Positions 36,724 to 46,210 of a DNA stretch of 64,000 nucleotides are shown here, in pieces. Position 1 is the first letter of the stretch. Each line of letters starts with the position of its first letter. The position numbers and the translations under genes were made by a program. Source of the DNA: Ancylomarina sp. 16SWW S1-10-2. Its GTDB lineage: Bacteria > Bacteroidota > Bacteroidia > Bacteroidales > Marinifilaceae. The notes beneath the pieces are model-generated. The model ran no database searches. It worked only from the letters and a program-made list of their open reading frames with translations, and was not told the origin of the DNA. The stretch is taken from contig NZ_SADB01000004.1 in assembly GCF_009669305.1 (NCBI RefSeq), forward strand, positions 28,649 through 92,648, in the 5' to 3' direction.

Positions 36724-37095
36724 ATGAAGAAACATATTTCTCAATTGTGGCTTTTATCTTTATTCCTATTAGTTCTAACCATTGGCTTGTTTTACGACCT
36801 ATTGAGTCCCTGGTTTAACCCAATATTTCCTTTTGTCATTCTTTATTTTTTCATCTTAAATTTGGCTCAATATTCATTTTTAATTAGAAGAAAAGATAAA
36901 AGTCCTATGGCTTTTAATACAGCTTTTATGACTTGGTTTAGTGTCAAGTTCTTGCTCAATATTGCTATAATATTGGTTTTTGTTTTACTGAATAGAGTCG
37001 AAGCGAGAGGTTTTGTTTTATATTTTGCAACTTGTTATATCTTCTTTACAATATTAGAAGTGACGTCTTTAGTGAAGAGTCTGAAATCTAAATAA
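36724..37095 (+). CDS. Four-helix membrane protein in the atp cluster
   Basis: A 123-residue protein with four predicted membrane helices (about 8-24, 32-52, 70-90, 97-116). It lies between atpZ and atpB, where many bacteria encode AtpI, and may be its functional counterpart, but I see no motif that proves this. Confidence 0.6.
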   Translation: MKKHISQLWLLSLFLLVLTIGLFYDLLSPWFNPIFPFVILYFFILNLAQYSFLIRRKDKSPMAFNTAFMTWFSVKFLLNIAIILVFVLLNRVEARGFVLYFATCYIFFTILEVTSLVKSLKSK

Positions 37096-37111
37096 TATGA
37101 ATAAAGACAAA

Positions 37112-37144
37112 TTGGTATCTTATGTTTTTTTTTTGTTAGATTTG
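37112..37144 (+). promoter_or_regulatory. Internal promoter before atpB
   Basis: TTG at 37112-37114, a 22-nt spacer and TAGATTTG at 37137-37144 (full match to TAnnTTTG). It would let atpB and the following genes be transcribed separately from the bactofilin gene, with a leader of about 145 nt. Confidence 0.6.
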
Positions 37145-37294
37145 AGGGGCTTAAATTAAAGGGCTTTTACGAGTAATTTGTCATGCATTTTTCAGTATGA
37201 TTTATTTTAGGCTGATTTTAAGCTGTTTTCGGTTTTTTCTTGTGTCATTAGCAGGTCTAAAAACTGTTTTATTAATCTGATATTTTCGAATGTA

Positions 37295-38383
37295 ATGAAG
37301 CACATTCATCGACTTTTAGTTATAGCATTTTTTTTTATTGGTCTAACTTCGGTTTCGGCTTCAGTTAGCGATGATCACGAACAAGAGATTCATCAAGAAA
37401 ACCATGTAGCGAAAAAATTTGAACCAGGTAATTTTATTATGGATCATGTTGTTGATGCATATGATTGGCATGTTTTTTCTTATGGTGATTTTCATTTTAC
37501 AGCACCTTTACCGATAATTGTTTATTCAGAAAATTCTGGCTTCCATATTTTCATGTCCAGTGAGTTTAATCACGGACACTCATCTTTTAAAGGTTTCGAG
37601 TTAGCTAAAGAAGGTGAATATAGAGGTAAAGTAGTTGAGATGATTGATGGACGGCAGGTTCGTCCTTTCGATATATCTATGACTAAGAATGTTGTGGCTA
37701 TGTTATTTTCCATGATATTTCTATTATGGCTTTTTGTATCTATTTCTAAAACTTATCGTTTAAGAAAAGGGCAAGAACCTAAGGGTATTCAAGCTTTTTT
37801 AGAGCCAATTATTGTTTTTGTAATCGATGATATTGCAAAATCAGCAATTGGGGAAAAGAAATATAAAAAATTCGTTCCATTCTTGTTAACCATTTTTTTC
37901 TTTATTTGGTTGAATAATATGATGGGAATTGTGCCATTTATTCCTGGTGGTGCTAATGTTACGGGTAATATCACTATTACATTGGTATTGGCTCTGTTTA
38001 CTTTTGTTATCACTACAATAAATAGCAACAAACATTATTGGAAAGATATTTTTAATACACCTGGAGTACCTTGGTGGTTAAAGTTTCCAATCCCATTAAT
38101 GCCTTTTGTAGAACTTATGGGCGTGTTTACAAAACCATTTGTACTAATGATTCGACTTTTTGCTAATATCACAGCAGGTCATATGATTGTAATGGCTTTT
38201 ATTTCTTTGATTTTTATTTTCGGTGAAATAAGTCCACTACTTGGAATGGGGACATCAGTTGTTTCAGTATTATTTATCATTTTCATGGATATTCTTGAGT
38301 TATTAGTTGCCTTAATTCAAGCTTATGTATTTACACTTTTATCTGCTCTCTATTTTGGAATGGCAGTGGAAGAGGAACATTAA
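37295..38383 (+). CDS. atpB: ATP synthase F0 subunit a
   Basis: A 362-residue subunit a. It begins with a signal-like hydrophobic segment (1-23) and an extra ~100-residue exported N-terminal region, common in Bacteroidota. The membrane part follows from ~130. The essential arginine lies in the MIRLFANITAGHM motif of the fourth helix. It forms the proton half-channels with the c-ring. First core gene of the atpBEFHAG cluster. Confidence 0.95.
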   Translation: MKHIHRLLVIAFFFIGLTSVSASVSDDHEQEIHQENHVAKKFEPGNFIMDHVVDAYDWHVFSYGDFHFTAPLPIIVYSENSGFHIFMSSEFNHGHSSFKGFELAKEGEYRGKVVEMIDGRQVRPFDISMTKNVVAMLFSMIFLLWLFVSISKTYRLRKGQEPKGIQAFLEPIIVFVIDDIAKSAIGEKKYKKFVPFLLTIFFFIWLNNMMGIVPFIPGGANVTGNITITLVLALFTFVITTINSNKHYWKDIFNTPGVPWWLKFPIPLMPFVELMGVFTKPFVLMIRLFANITAGHMIVMAFISLIFIFGEISPLLGMGTSVVSVLFIIFMDILELLVALIQAYVFTLLSALYFGMAVEEEH

Positions 38384-38454
38384 AATCGTTCTTTAATATT
38401 TAATTAGAATCAAACTCCATTGGGAGACATTATAGTTTTTACATTTTAAACTAA

Positions 38455-38718
<264 letters not shown>

Positions 38719-38727
38719 TAGTATTAT

Positions 38728-38769
38728 CCCACAATTTGTTCAATGAGGTTGTCGGCGACAAATTGTGGG
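38728..38769. repeat. 12-bp perfect dyad in atpE-atpF gap
   Basis: CCCACAATTTGT (38728-38739) and ACAAATTGTGGG (38758-38769), 18-nt loop, beginning 10 bp after the atpE stop. No T-run follows. A second palindrome, AATTACAAATTGTAATT (38796-38812), shares the CAAATTGT core. It may protect the atpE message. Confidence 0.85.
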
Positions 38770-38828
38770 TACCAACATTTTAATTTTAAATCATTAATTA
38801 CAAATTGTAATTATTAATATAGAATAAT

Positions 38829-39323
38829 ATGGGCTTAGTTACTCCCGAATTGGGAACTTTCATATGGATGCTTATTTCTTTTTTAGGTTTATTTTTTCTT
38901 TTAAAGAAGTATGCATGGTCTTCGATTGTTACTGCAATTGATGAGCGTAATGATTCTATTAAGGAGGCGCTTCTTTCTGCCGAAAGTGCAAAAGAAGAGA
39001 TGTCAAAACTCCAGGCTGATAATCAAAAGATTTTGAAAGAAGCTCGACGAGAAAGAGAGAGCATGCTAAAAGAAGCTAAAGAATTGGGTGAGCAAATTGT
39101 TCGCGAAGCCAAAACTAAAGCTACTGAAGAAGCCGACAAAGTTGTTGCATCTGCTCGTCAAGCTATTGAAAGTGATAAAACGGCTGCATTAGGTGAAATT
39201 AAATCTCAGGTCGCTCTTTTATCGGTAGAAATTGCAGAGAAAGTTTTACGTCGTCAGTTTGCAGAAGATCAACAACAAAAGGATTATTTCCAAGAGTTGA
39301 TGAAAGAGGTCAATATCAATTAA
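38829..39323 (+). CDS. atpF: ATP synthase F0 subunit b
   Basis: A 164-residue subunit b with one N-terminal membrane helix (about 8-27) and a long, highly charged helical stalk with Lys/Glu/Ala-rich heptads (35-150). It forms the peripheral stalk linking F0 to the delta subunit encoded next. Normal length and position. Confidence 0.94.
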   Translation: MGLVTPELGTFIWMLISFLGLFFLLKKYAWSSIVTAIDERNDSIKEALLSAESAKEEMSKLQADNQKILKEARRERESMLKEAKELGEQIVREAKTKATEEADKVVASARQAIESDKTAALGEIKSQVALLSVEIAEKVLRRQFAEDQQQKDYFQELMKEVNIN

Positions 39324-39376
39324 TTCACTGAAAGTCGAACATCTATCCCTTTGTGGATTGCAATTAATAAGAAAAC

Positions 39377-39913
39377 ATGAACGAAAGTAAAATCTCGGTT
39401 CGATATGCAAAAGCTCTTTTTCTGTTGGGAAAAGAAAAAAAGGTGTTAGACACAATTGTGGCTGATATGAAGCTTGTTGACGAGCTTTGTCATACCGTGA
39501 AGGATTTCTGGTTGATGGTTGAAAGCCCAGTGGTTAAGACATCACAGAAAAGAAAGGCTGTTAAATTGGTTTTAACTGATAAGGTTGATTCAATAAGTCT
39601 GAATTTTTTGGATCTGGTTTTTCAAAATCATCGTGAAATCTTTATCAAAGATATGATCCGTAACTTTTTGGACTTATGCCGAAAAGATAAGGGTGTTGTG
39701 TCTGCGAAACTTACAACTGCAAGTGTTATTGATAAAGAAGATAAAGCGAATCTTAGTGAAATGCTTAAGAAAGCTTTTGATTCAAAAATCGAATTAGAAG
39801 AGGTGCTAGATAAGGATATTATTGGAGGTTTTATTCTTCGTGTCGATGATCAAGAATTAGACGTAAGTGTGTCTGCACAGTTGAATCAAATAAAAAGAAC
39901 ATTAGTACAATAA
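39377..39913 (+). CDS. atpH: ATP synthase F1 subunit delta
   Basis: A 178-residue delta (OSCP) subunit, starting MNESKISVRYAKALF, with the C-terminal GGFILRVDDQELDVSV segment of the family. It joins the b stalk to the alpha subunits. A small hairpin (GCTTTA-GTTTG-TAAAGC, 39969-39985) lies in the 125-bp gap before atpA. Confidence 0.94.
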   Translation: MNESKISVRYAKALFLLGKEKKVLDTIVADMKLVDELCHTVKDFWLMVESPVVKTSQKRKAVKLVLTDKVDSISLNFLDLVFQNHREIFIKDMIRNFLDLCRKDKGVVSAKLTTASVIDKEDKANLSEMLKKAFDSKIELEEVLDKDIIGGFILRVDDQELDVSVSAQLNQIKRTLVQ

Positions 39914-40038
39914 ACTTAGCCCTAAAGGGTTTGGTTTTTTAATAATACAATTCGAGATAAGGTATTGAGCTTTAGTTTGTAAAGCAAGTAAATCTTGAGT
40001 CTCATATAAGTATTGAATCGTAACAAAAGCAAAAAAAT

Positions 40039-41643
40039 ATGGCTAGTATTAAACCTGCTGAAGTTTCGGAAATTCTAAAACAACAGTTAGAAGGTCTAAA
40101 AACAGAAGCACAACTTGAAGAAGTTGGAACCGTACTACAAGTGGGTGATGGAATTGCCCGTATTTATGGTTTGTCTCATGTTGGATCAAACGAGCTTATC
40201 GAATTTCAGAATGGAGTTTTAGGTATCGTTTTAAATCTTGAAGAGGATAATGTTGGAGCTGTACTGCTTGGCGAGACTCAAGGGATTAAAGAAGGAGATA
40301 CCGTAAAACGAACGAAACGAATTGCTTCCATCAATGTTGGTGAAGGTATGTTAGGTCGTGTGATTAATACACTTGGCGAACCTGTCGACGGTAAAGGTCC
40401 AATACAAGGTGTAACTTACGAAATGCCATTGGAACGTAAAGCGCCAGGTGTTTTGTATCGTCAGCCAGTAACTGAGCCTCTTCAAACAGGTTTGAAATCT
40501 GTTGATGCCATGATTCCTATCGGACGTGGACAACGTGAGTTGATTATTGGTGACCGTCAAACTGGTAAAACGGCTATTGCGATTGATACGATTATTAATC
40601 AAAAAGAATTTTACGATAAAGGTGAGCCTGTTTTTTGTATTTATGTTGCTATAGGACAGAAAGGATCTACAGTGGCGAATATTGCAAAAACGCTTGAAGA
40701 TCATGGCGCTATGGCTTATACTGTTATTGTAATGGCAACTGCCTCTGACCCTGCTGCGGTTCAATTTTATGCACCATTTGCTGGAGCATCTATTGGGGAG
40801 TTTTTCCGTGATACAGGTCGTCCAGCATTGATTATATATGATGATTTATCGAAACAAGCGGTTTCATATCGTGAAGTTTCATTACTACTTCGTCGTCCAC
40901 CAGGACGTGAAGCATATCCAGGTGATGTATTTTACCTTCACTCAAGATTATTAGAACGTGCTGCAAAAATCATTAATTCAGACGATATTGCTCGTCAAAT
41001 GAATGATTTACCAGATAGTTTGGTAGCGGCTAAGGATGAGAATGGAGAATCAATTATTAAAGGAGGTGGTTCTTTAACTGCTCTTCCAATTATTGAAACT
41101 CAAGCTGGTGATGTATCGGCTTATATTCCAACCAATGTAATTTCGATTACTGATGGTCAAATTTTCTTAGAGTCCGATTTGTTTAATGCAGGTATTCGTC
41201 CAGCAATTAACGTAGGTATTTCGGTATCTCGTGTTGGTGGTAATGCACAAATTAAACCCATGAAGAAGGTGGCTGGTACATTGAAACTTGATCAAGCACA
41301 ATATCGCGAACTGGAAGCTTTTTCTAAGTTTGGTTCCGATATGGATGCAGCTACTTTGGCAGTACTTAATAAGGGTGCTAAGAATGTTGAGATTTTGAAA
41401 CAAGGACAATATTCTCCTTATTCAGTTGAAAGGCAAGTAGCTATTCTATTTTGTGGTAGCCAAGGTTTATTACGTGATGTACCTGTTCATAAAACTAAAG
41501 AATTTGAGAAAGATTTCTTGGATTTGATGGAGATGAAACATAAAAAGGTGTTGAACGAGTTGGCATCAGGAAAATACACAGACGAAGCACAAGATACAAT
41601 GCGAAAAGCTGCAGCTGAAGTATCTGAGAAATATAAAAACTAG
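40039..41643 (+). CDS. atpA: ATP synthase F1 subunit alpha
   Basis: A 534-residue subunit with the N-terminal beta-barrel, P-loop GDRQTGKT (171-178) and the [20 protein letters not shown] signature shared by alpha/beta subunits (split here around residues 294-313). It binds non-catalytic nucleotide in the F1 head. Strongly conserved, full length. The catalytic beta gene atpD is not in this window. Confidence 0.97.
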   Translation: MASIKPAEVSEILKQQLEGLKTEAQLEEVGTVLQVGDGIARIYGLSHVGSNELIEFQNGVLGIVLNLEEDNVGAVLLGETQGIKEGDTVKRTKRIASINVGEGMLGRVINTLGEPVDGKGPIQGVTYEMPLERKAPGVLYRQPVTEPLQTGLKSVDAMIPIGRGQRELIIGDRQTGKTAIAIDTIINQKEFYDKGEPVFCIYVAIGQKGSTVANIAKTLEDHGAMAYTVIVMATASDPAAVQFYAPFAGASIGEFFRDTGRPALIIYDDLSKQAVSYREVSLLLRRPPGREAYPGDVFYLHSRLLERAAKIINSDDIARQMNDLPDSLVAAKDENGESIIKGGGSLTALPIIETQAGDVSAYIPTNVISITDGQIFLESDLFNAGIRPAINVGISVSRVGGNAQIKPMKKVAGTLKLDQAQYRELEAFSKFGSDMDAATLAVLNKGAKNVEILKQGQYSPYSVERQVAILFCGSQGLLRDVPVHKTKEFEKDFLDLMEMKHKKVLNELASGKYTDEAQDTMRKAAAEVSEKYKN

Positions 41644-41655
41644 CTTTAGTATATA

Positions 41656-41684
41656 GCCATTGGTTTCATTACGAGATCAATGGC
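41656..41684. repeat. Dyad in atpA-atpG gap
   Basis: GCCATTG (41656-41662) and CAATGGC (41678-41684) are exact complements, extended outward by ATA/TAT after a one-base bulge. No T-run. Confidence 0.65.
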
Positions 41685-41715
41685 GTATGCAAAAGTCATA
41701 TAATTTGATTATAGG

Positions 41716-42591
41716 ATGGCCAATTTAAAGGAAATACGTACACGAATATCATCTGTTGAGAAGACTAAACAGGTTACTGCTGCTATGAAAATGGTATCGG
41801 CTGCTAAGCTTAAGAAAGCTCAAGATGCGATTGTGCAAATTCGTCCCTATGCCAATAAATTAAAAGAGATTCTGAGTAGTTTATCAGGTAGCTTGAGCGA
41901 TTCTGAGGATAATATTTATGGCGGAGATCGTAAGGCTAATAAAGTTTTAATTGTTGCCATTACATCGAATAAAGGATTATGTGGTGCTTTTAATTCAAAC
42001 GTATTTAAGCGTGTTAACGAACTAGCAAGGGGAATTTATGCTAGCCAAGCGGCTGAAGGAAATTTTAAAGTCCTAGCCATTGGAAAACAGGGTTTTAAAG
42101 ATTTATCAAAGGTTCAACAGGTTATTGGTCACCATAATGAGCTTTTCGATGATATGAGTTTCGAAAATACATCTGCAATTGCCACGTCTATTATGAAAGA
42201 ATATGTTGCTGGAAATTACGATAGGGTTGAATTAGTTTACAATCGTTTCAAAAATGCAGGTATTCAAATTCTTACCAATGAACAATTTCTCCCAATTATA
42301 AGTAATGAGGACGAAGAAAAGGTAAGCCAAACAGATTATATTTTTGAGCCAGATAAAAAAGTTATTGTTGGAGAATTAATTCCCAAGTCATTGAAAACGC
42401 AATTTTTTGGTGCTATGCTTGATTCTGTTGCTTCTGAACATGGAGCAAGAATGACATCGATGCATAAGGCAACTGATAATGCAAGTGATTTGATACAAGA
42501 TCTTAAATTACATTACAATCAAGCTCGTCAGGCTGCAATCACAAACGAAATTCTTGAGATTGTATCTGGGGCAAATGCTTTGTCTCAATAA
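41716..42591 (+). CDS. atpG: ATP synthase F1 subunit gamma
   Basis: A 291-residue central-shaft subunit, with the N-terminal LKEIRTRISSVEKTKQ-type helix and the C-terminal helix (SDLIQDLKLHYNQARQAAITNE region) of the family. It transmits c-ring rotation to the F1 head. Last gene of the cluster; a terminator follows 24 bp after its stop. The usual atpD-atpC pair does not follow. Confidence 0.96.
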   Translation: MANLKEIRTRISSVEKTKQVTAAMKMVSAAKLKKAQDAIVQIRPYANKLKEILSSLSGSLSDSEDNIYGGDRKANKVLIVAITSNKGLCGAFNSNVFKRVNELARGIYASQAAEGNFKVLAIGKQGFKDLSKVQQVIGHHNELFDDMSFENTSAIATSIMKEYVAGNYDRVELVYNRFKNAGIQILTNEQFLPIISNEDEEKVSQTDYIFEPDKKVIVGELIPKSLKTQFFGAMLDSVASEHGARMTSMHKATDNASDLIQDLKLHYNQARQAAITNEILEIVSGANALSQ

Positions 42592-42614
42592 AAAAAATAA
42601 AATATATTTATATG

Positions 42615-42644
42615 AATCCTCACCTTACTGGTGGGGATTTTTTT
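42615..42644 (+). terminator. Terminator of the atp cluster
   Basis: AATCCTCACC (42615-42624) pairs with GGTGGGGATT (42630-42639), one G-U, 5-nt loop, followed by a run of Ts. It confirms that atpG ends the transcript. Confidence 0.88.
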
Positions 42645-43265
42645 ATGCTAAAATCTTGAGTTTATCGAGTCGCAACCTTTATAACTAGTTTCCAGAATTT
42701 GTGATAGAACTTTCATAAGAGCAGATTTGTTGTTTAAAGAACTTTCCCTATTTTAACGTAAGTTTTACATGTGTCTTGTTTTAAGCGATTTTGGTATTAG
42801 TTAAAATCAGTGTTAACTTTTTTTTTAACGTAAATTAAAAATAGATTTAGTGTTGTTCTATTAGTATTTATCAGCTTTTACAATACTTTAATAACTTAAA
42901 TTATCTTAGAATTCAGTGATTCAACACGGTAAGGGTAAAATAATTAGAAAAATAAAGTTCCTATCCCAAATAAATTTTATACTTTTGCAGAGCATTTATG
43001 CGATATGGCTATTAATAGTCCTGTCTTTTCATCTTAATAGACTGATTTTACTACCCTTAGCAAGTATTTTAATCTGTTTATTTAAGGTGCACAAATTTGA
43101 TTTATAGGAATAACTTAAAAATCCAATATTGCCCCGATTATCCACACAGGGTTTAAGTTGTTGTAAATAAGTCGTTAAAGAATTTGTGTATTAACTGGAA
43201 GCAGACACTCTTTTAGGTCAAATTGAATGATTGTATTGAAGTATAAATTATTAAAACTTTATAAA
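42645..43265 (+). other. Intergenic region and long leader of rplM-rpsI
   Basis: About 620 bp without a credible gene (a 63-codon open frame at 42916-43107 crosses the promoter and looks accidental). A promoter at 42980-42987 implies a leader of about 270 nt before rplM, long enough for an L13-type autoregulatory structure. A sequence TTATCCACA at 43138-43146 equals a DnaA box but is single. Confidence 0.55.
42980..42987 (+). promoter_or_regulatory. -7 element of the rplM-rpsI promoter
   Basis: TACTTTTG followed by CA, a full consensus match and the same form (TACTTTTGCA) as the typA promoter in this window. No canonical TTG is seen 18-21 nt upstream; a TTCC lies near 42958. Confidence 0.6.
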
Positions 43266-43721
43266 GTGGATACATTAAGTTACAAAACAGTTTCTGCCAA
43301 TAAAGCAACCGTTGTTAAAGAATGGGTTGTTATTGATGCAGAGAACGAAGTATTGGGTCGTCTTGCTTCTAAGGTAGCATTGATATTAAGAGGTAAATTA
43401 AAGCCAAGTTACACTCCTCATGTTGATTGTGGAGATAACGTGATTATTATCAATGCTGAGAAAATCCGTTTGACAGGTAAGAAAATGTCTGATAAGGTTT
43501 ATATTCGTTACACTGGATACCCAGGGGGACAACGTTTTGCAAACCCAGCGATTATTCTTGAAAAGCACCCTGAGAGACTTATTGAGATGGCTGTAAAAGG
43601 TATGCTTCCTAAAAATCGTTTAGGTAGTCAACTTTTCAGAAACCTTAACGTATATGTAGGTTCAGAGCACAAGCATGAAGCTCAACAACCTAAGAAATTG
43701 GATTTAAACACTATTAAATAA
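43266..43721 (+). CDS. rplM: 50S ribosomal protein L13
   Basis: A protein of 151 residues starting at GTG 43266 ([16 protein letters not shown], with V read as Met), which matches the N-terminus and length of Bacteroidota L13. The open frame extends to an ATG at 43227, but those 13 codons do not fit the family. It carries the L13 signature around [18 protein letters not shown]. It is an early-assembly protein of the large subunit. rpsI follows after 5 bp. Confidence 0.96.
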   Translation: MDTLSYKTVSANKATVVKEWVVIDAENEVLGRLASKVALILRGKLKPSYTPHVDCGDNVIIINAEKIRLTGKKMSDKVYIRYTGYPGGQRFANPAIILEKHPERLIEMAVKGMLPKNRLGSQLFRNLNVYVGSEHKHEAQQPKKLDLNTIK

Positions 43722-43726
43722 TAGGT

Positions 43727-44113
43727 ATGGAAGTTATTAATGCTATTGGACGTAGAAAATCGGCAGTTGCTCGTATCTATGTTAGCGAAGGTAAAGGTCA
43801 GATTACCATCAATAAAAAAGAGCTTAAAGAGTACTTTACTACCGGGACTCTTCAGTATGTTGTACTACAGCCATTAAACCTTTTAGAGGTTGCTGATAAG
43901 TATGATATCAAGGTTAATCTTGAAGGCGGAGGAGTAACAGGTCAAGCAGGAGCACTTCGTTTGGCTATTGCTAGAGCTCTAGTTAAAATGGATGCTGAAT
44001 CTAAATCAGCTTTGAGAACAGCTGGATTCATGACTCGTGACCCTCGTGAGGTTGAACGTAAGAAACCAGGTCAACCAAAAGCTCGTAAGAAATTTCAATT
44101 TAGCAAGCGTTAA
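43727..44113 (+). CDS. rpsI: 30S ribosomal protein S9
   Basis: A 128-residue S9 with the GRRKSAVARIY start motif, the central GGGVTGQAGALRLAIARAL segment and the basic C-terminus ending KKFQFSKR, whose tail reaches the P-site tRNA in the ribosome. It is co-transcribed with rplM, the near-universal pair. Confidence 0.97.
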   Translation: MEVINAIGRRKSAVARIYVSEGKGQITINKKELKEYFTTGTLQYVVLQPLNLLEVADKYDIKVNLEGGGVTGQAGALRLAIARALVKMDAESKSALRTAGFMTRDPREVERKKPGQPKARKKFQFSKR

Positions 44114-44140
44114 TATTTTTGTGGCAGGTTTAGTATCAAA

Positions 44141-44267
44141 ATTGTTAAGACTCTCCTTTTACAGAGATTAGATAATATATAAAAGATATGGGTTTAATTG
44201 TGAATGAAAATTCAGTTTAATCATCCCATATCTTATTTTCAAATCTTTAGGAAGACTACTTAACAAT
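44141..44267. repeat. Nested dyads in rpsI-rpsB gap
   Basis: Outer arms ATTGTTAAG (44141-44149) and CTTAACAAT (44259-44267), inner arms AAGATATGGG (44183-44192) and CCCATATCTT (44225-44234), all perfect. No T-run follows the inner pair (TTATTTTC only). It might be an S2-binding leader or a member of the gap-dyad class. Confidence 0.7.
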
Positions 44268-44306
44268 TGCCATTAAGATGAATGTAAACAATTTTAAAAA
44301 AACAAA

Positions 44307-45188
44307 ATGTCTAGTACTACATTTGAAGAATTATTAGAAGCAGGTTGTCACTTTGGTCACTTGACCAGAAAATGGAATCCAAAAATGGCTCCTTATATTT
44401 TTATGGAGCGTAACGGAATTCACATTATCGACTTGCATAAAACTGCCGTAAAAGTTGACGATGCTGCTTCAGCATTAAAACAAATTGCAAAATCGGGTAG
44501 AAAAATCTTATTCGTTGCAACTAAGAAACAAGCTAAAGGTATTGTTTCTGAAAAAGTGAGCAACGTAAATATGCCATTTGTGACTGAGCGTTGGCCAGGT
44601 GGTATGTTGACTAACTTCCCTACTATTAGAAAGGCAGTTAAAAAGATGTCAACTATTGACAAAATGGAAGCTGATGGTACATTAAACCACCTTTCTAAAA
44701 GAGAAAGACTACAAGTATCTCGTCAGAGAGCTAAGTTAGAAAAAAACTTAGGTAGTATTGCTGATCTGACCAGATTGCCAGCAGCTTTGTTTGTAGTTGA
44801 CGTAATGAAAGAATATATCGCTGTTAAAGAAGCTAATCGTTTGGGAATTCCTGTATTTGCTATGGTAGATACAAATTCAAGCCCAGAAGGTGTGGAATTT
44901 GTTATTCCAGCTAATGACGATGCTTCTAACTCTGTATCTATTATTCTTGATAAAGTAACTGGAGCAATTCAGGAAGGTTTATCAGAAAGAAAGAACGAAA
45001 AAGAGAAAGAAGCTGCTGATAAGAAATCAGCTAAAGCTAAAAAAGCTCCTAAAACTGAAGCTCCTAAAGCAAAAGCACCTAAGGCTAAAGCGCCTAAGGC
45101 TGAAGTTGCTACAGAAGTAGAAACTCCTAAAGTAGAGGCTGCTCCTGAAGCACCTGCAACTGAAGAAGTTAAAGGTAACGAAGAGTAA
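44307..45188 (+). CDS. rpsB: 30S ribosomal protein S2 with low-complexity tail
   Basis: A 293-residue S2. The core (to about 230) has the GCHFGHLTRKWNPKM and WPGGMLTNF motifs. The last ~60 residues are an added Lys/Ala/Pro/Glu-rich tail with repeated APKAK units, absent from E. coli S2 (241 residues) but found as variable tails in Bacteroidota. It binds the 30S platform with S1. It precedes tsf, the standard pair. Confidence 0.96.
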   Translation: MSSTTFEELLEAGCHFGHLTRKWNPKMAPYIFMERNGIHIIDLHKTAVKVDDAASALKQIAKSGRKILFVATKKQAKGIVSEKVSNVNMPFVTERWPGGMLTNFPTIRKAVKKMSTIDKMEADGTLNHLSKRERLQVSRQRAKLEKNLGSIADLTRLPAALFVVDVMKEYIAVKEANRLGIPVFAMVDTNSSPEGVEFVIPANDDASNSVSIILDKVTGAIQEGLSERKNEKEKEAADKKSAKAKKAPKTEAPKAKAPKAKAPKAEVATEVETPKVEAAPEAPATEEVKGNEE

Positions 45189-45214
45189 TTATTAACTGAT
45201 AAATTTCTATTAAG

Positions 45215-46039
45215 ATGTCTATTAAAGCAGCAGATGTAGCTAAATTGCGTAAAGCAATGGGCGCAGGAATGATGGATTGTAAAAATGCTCTTGTTGAAGC
45301 CGATGGTGACTTTGACAAAGCTGTTGTGATAATTCGTGAAAAAGGAATGGCAATTGCTAGTAAACGTGCTGACAGAGAAGCTTCTGAAGGTGTTGTTTTA
45401 GCAAAAGTTTCTGAAAACGGAAAACTAGGTGCAATGATTAGCCTAAATTGTGAAACTGACTTCGTTGCTAAAAACGATAGCTTTATCGCATTTGCAGGTA
45501 AAATTCTTGACGTAGCTATTGCAAACAATCCTGCTGATCTTGAAGCTTTGAAAGCTTTGGATCTTGAAGGAAGAAAAATTGGAGACTATGTTACTGAACA
45601 AACTGGTATAATCGGTGAAAAAATCGATTTAAGTTATTTCAGTAAAATTGAAGCAGAAGCTGCAGTTGCATATATTCATGCTGGTAACAAATTAGCTACG
45701 CTAATTGGTTTCAACATGGAAGTTGAGAAACAAATGGGACGTGATGTTGCTATGCAAGCAGCAGCTATGGCACCAATTGCTATCGACAAAGATGGTGTAG
45801 CTGAAGATGTTGTTGCTCAAGAATTGGAAATTGGTAAAGAAAAAGCTCGCCTTGAAGGTAAACCAGAAGCTATGCTTGACAAAATTGCTCAAGGTCGTTT
45901 AGGTAAATTCTTCAAAGAGTCTACTTTATTAAATCAAGATTTTGTTAAAGACAACAAAATGAGCATTAAACAATATTTAGCAACTGCTGATAAAAGTTTA
46001 AATGTAACTGCTATGCAGCGTTTCACTTTGAATGCTTAA
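45215..46039 (+). CDS. tsf: Elongation factor Ts
   Basis: A 274-residue EF-Ts: N-terminal UBA-like domain with KLRKAMGAGMMDCKNAL (9-26 region), then the core with the NCETDFVAKND motif near residue 75. It exchanges GDP for GTP on EF-Tu in the cytoplasm. It starts 26 bp after rpsB and ends in a strong terminator. Confidence 0.97.
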   Translation: MSIKAADVAKLRKAMGAGMMDCKNALVEADGDFDKAVVIIREKGMAIASKRADREASEGVVLAKVSENGKLGAMISLNCETDFVAKNDSFIAFAGKILDVAIANNPADLEALKALDLEGRKIGDYVTEQTGIIGEKIDLSYFSKIEAEAAVAYIHAGNKLATLIGFNMEVEKQMGRDVAMQAAAMAPIAIDKDGVAEDVVAQELEIGKEKARLEGKPEAMLDKIAQGRLGKFFKESTLLNQDFVKDNKMSIKQYLATADKSLNVTAMQRFTLNA

Positions 46040-46058
46040 TACAGTTATTAATATATAT

Positions 46059-46090
46059 AAAAAGAGTTCCTTTTAGGGACTCTTTTTTTT
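46059..46090 (+). terminator. Terminator of rpsB-tsf
   Basis: AAAAAGAGTTCC (46059-46070) pairs with GGGACTCTTTTT (46076-46087), one G-U, 5-nt loop, followed by more Ts. Confidence 0.92.
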
Positions 46091-46210
46091 GGACTTAGAT
46101 TTTCGGTTTTATCTCTATTTATTGAGATTAAACTTTTAATTCTTATCTTGAGAATTAATTTTTATTTGATACTTATCGATCTAAACATCTCATAAAATAC
46201 TTTATTTATA

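Noticed and set aside
42916-43107. 63-codon open frame upstream of rplM
   Set aside because: It spans the predicted rplM promoter and is hydrophobic only because the DNA is AT-rich.
43138-43146. DnaA box TTATCCACA suggesting a replication origin
   Set aside because: Only one box is present, inside the rplM leader, without dnaA, an AT-rich unwinding element or further boxes nearby.
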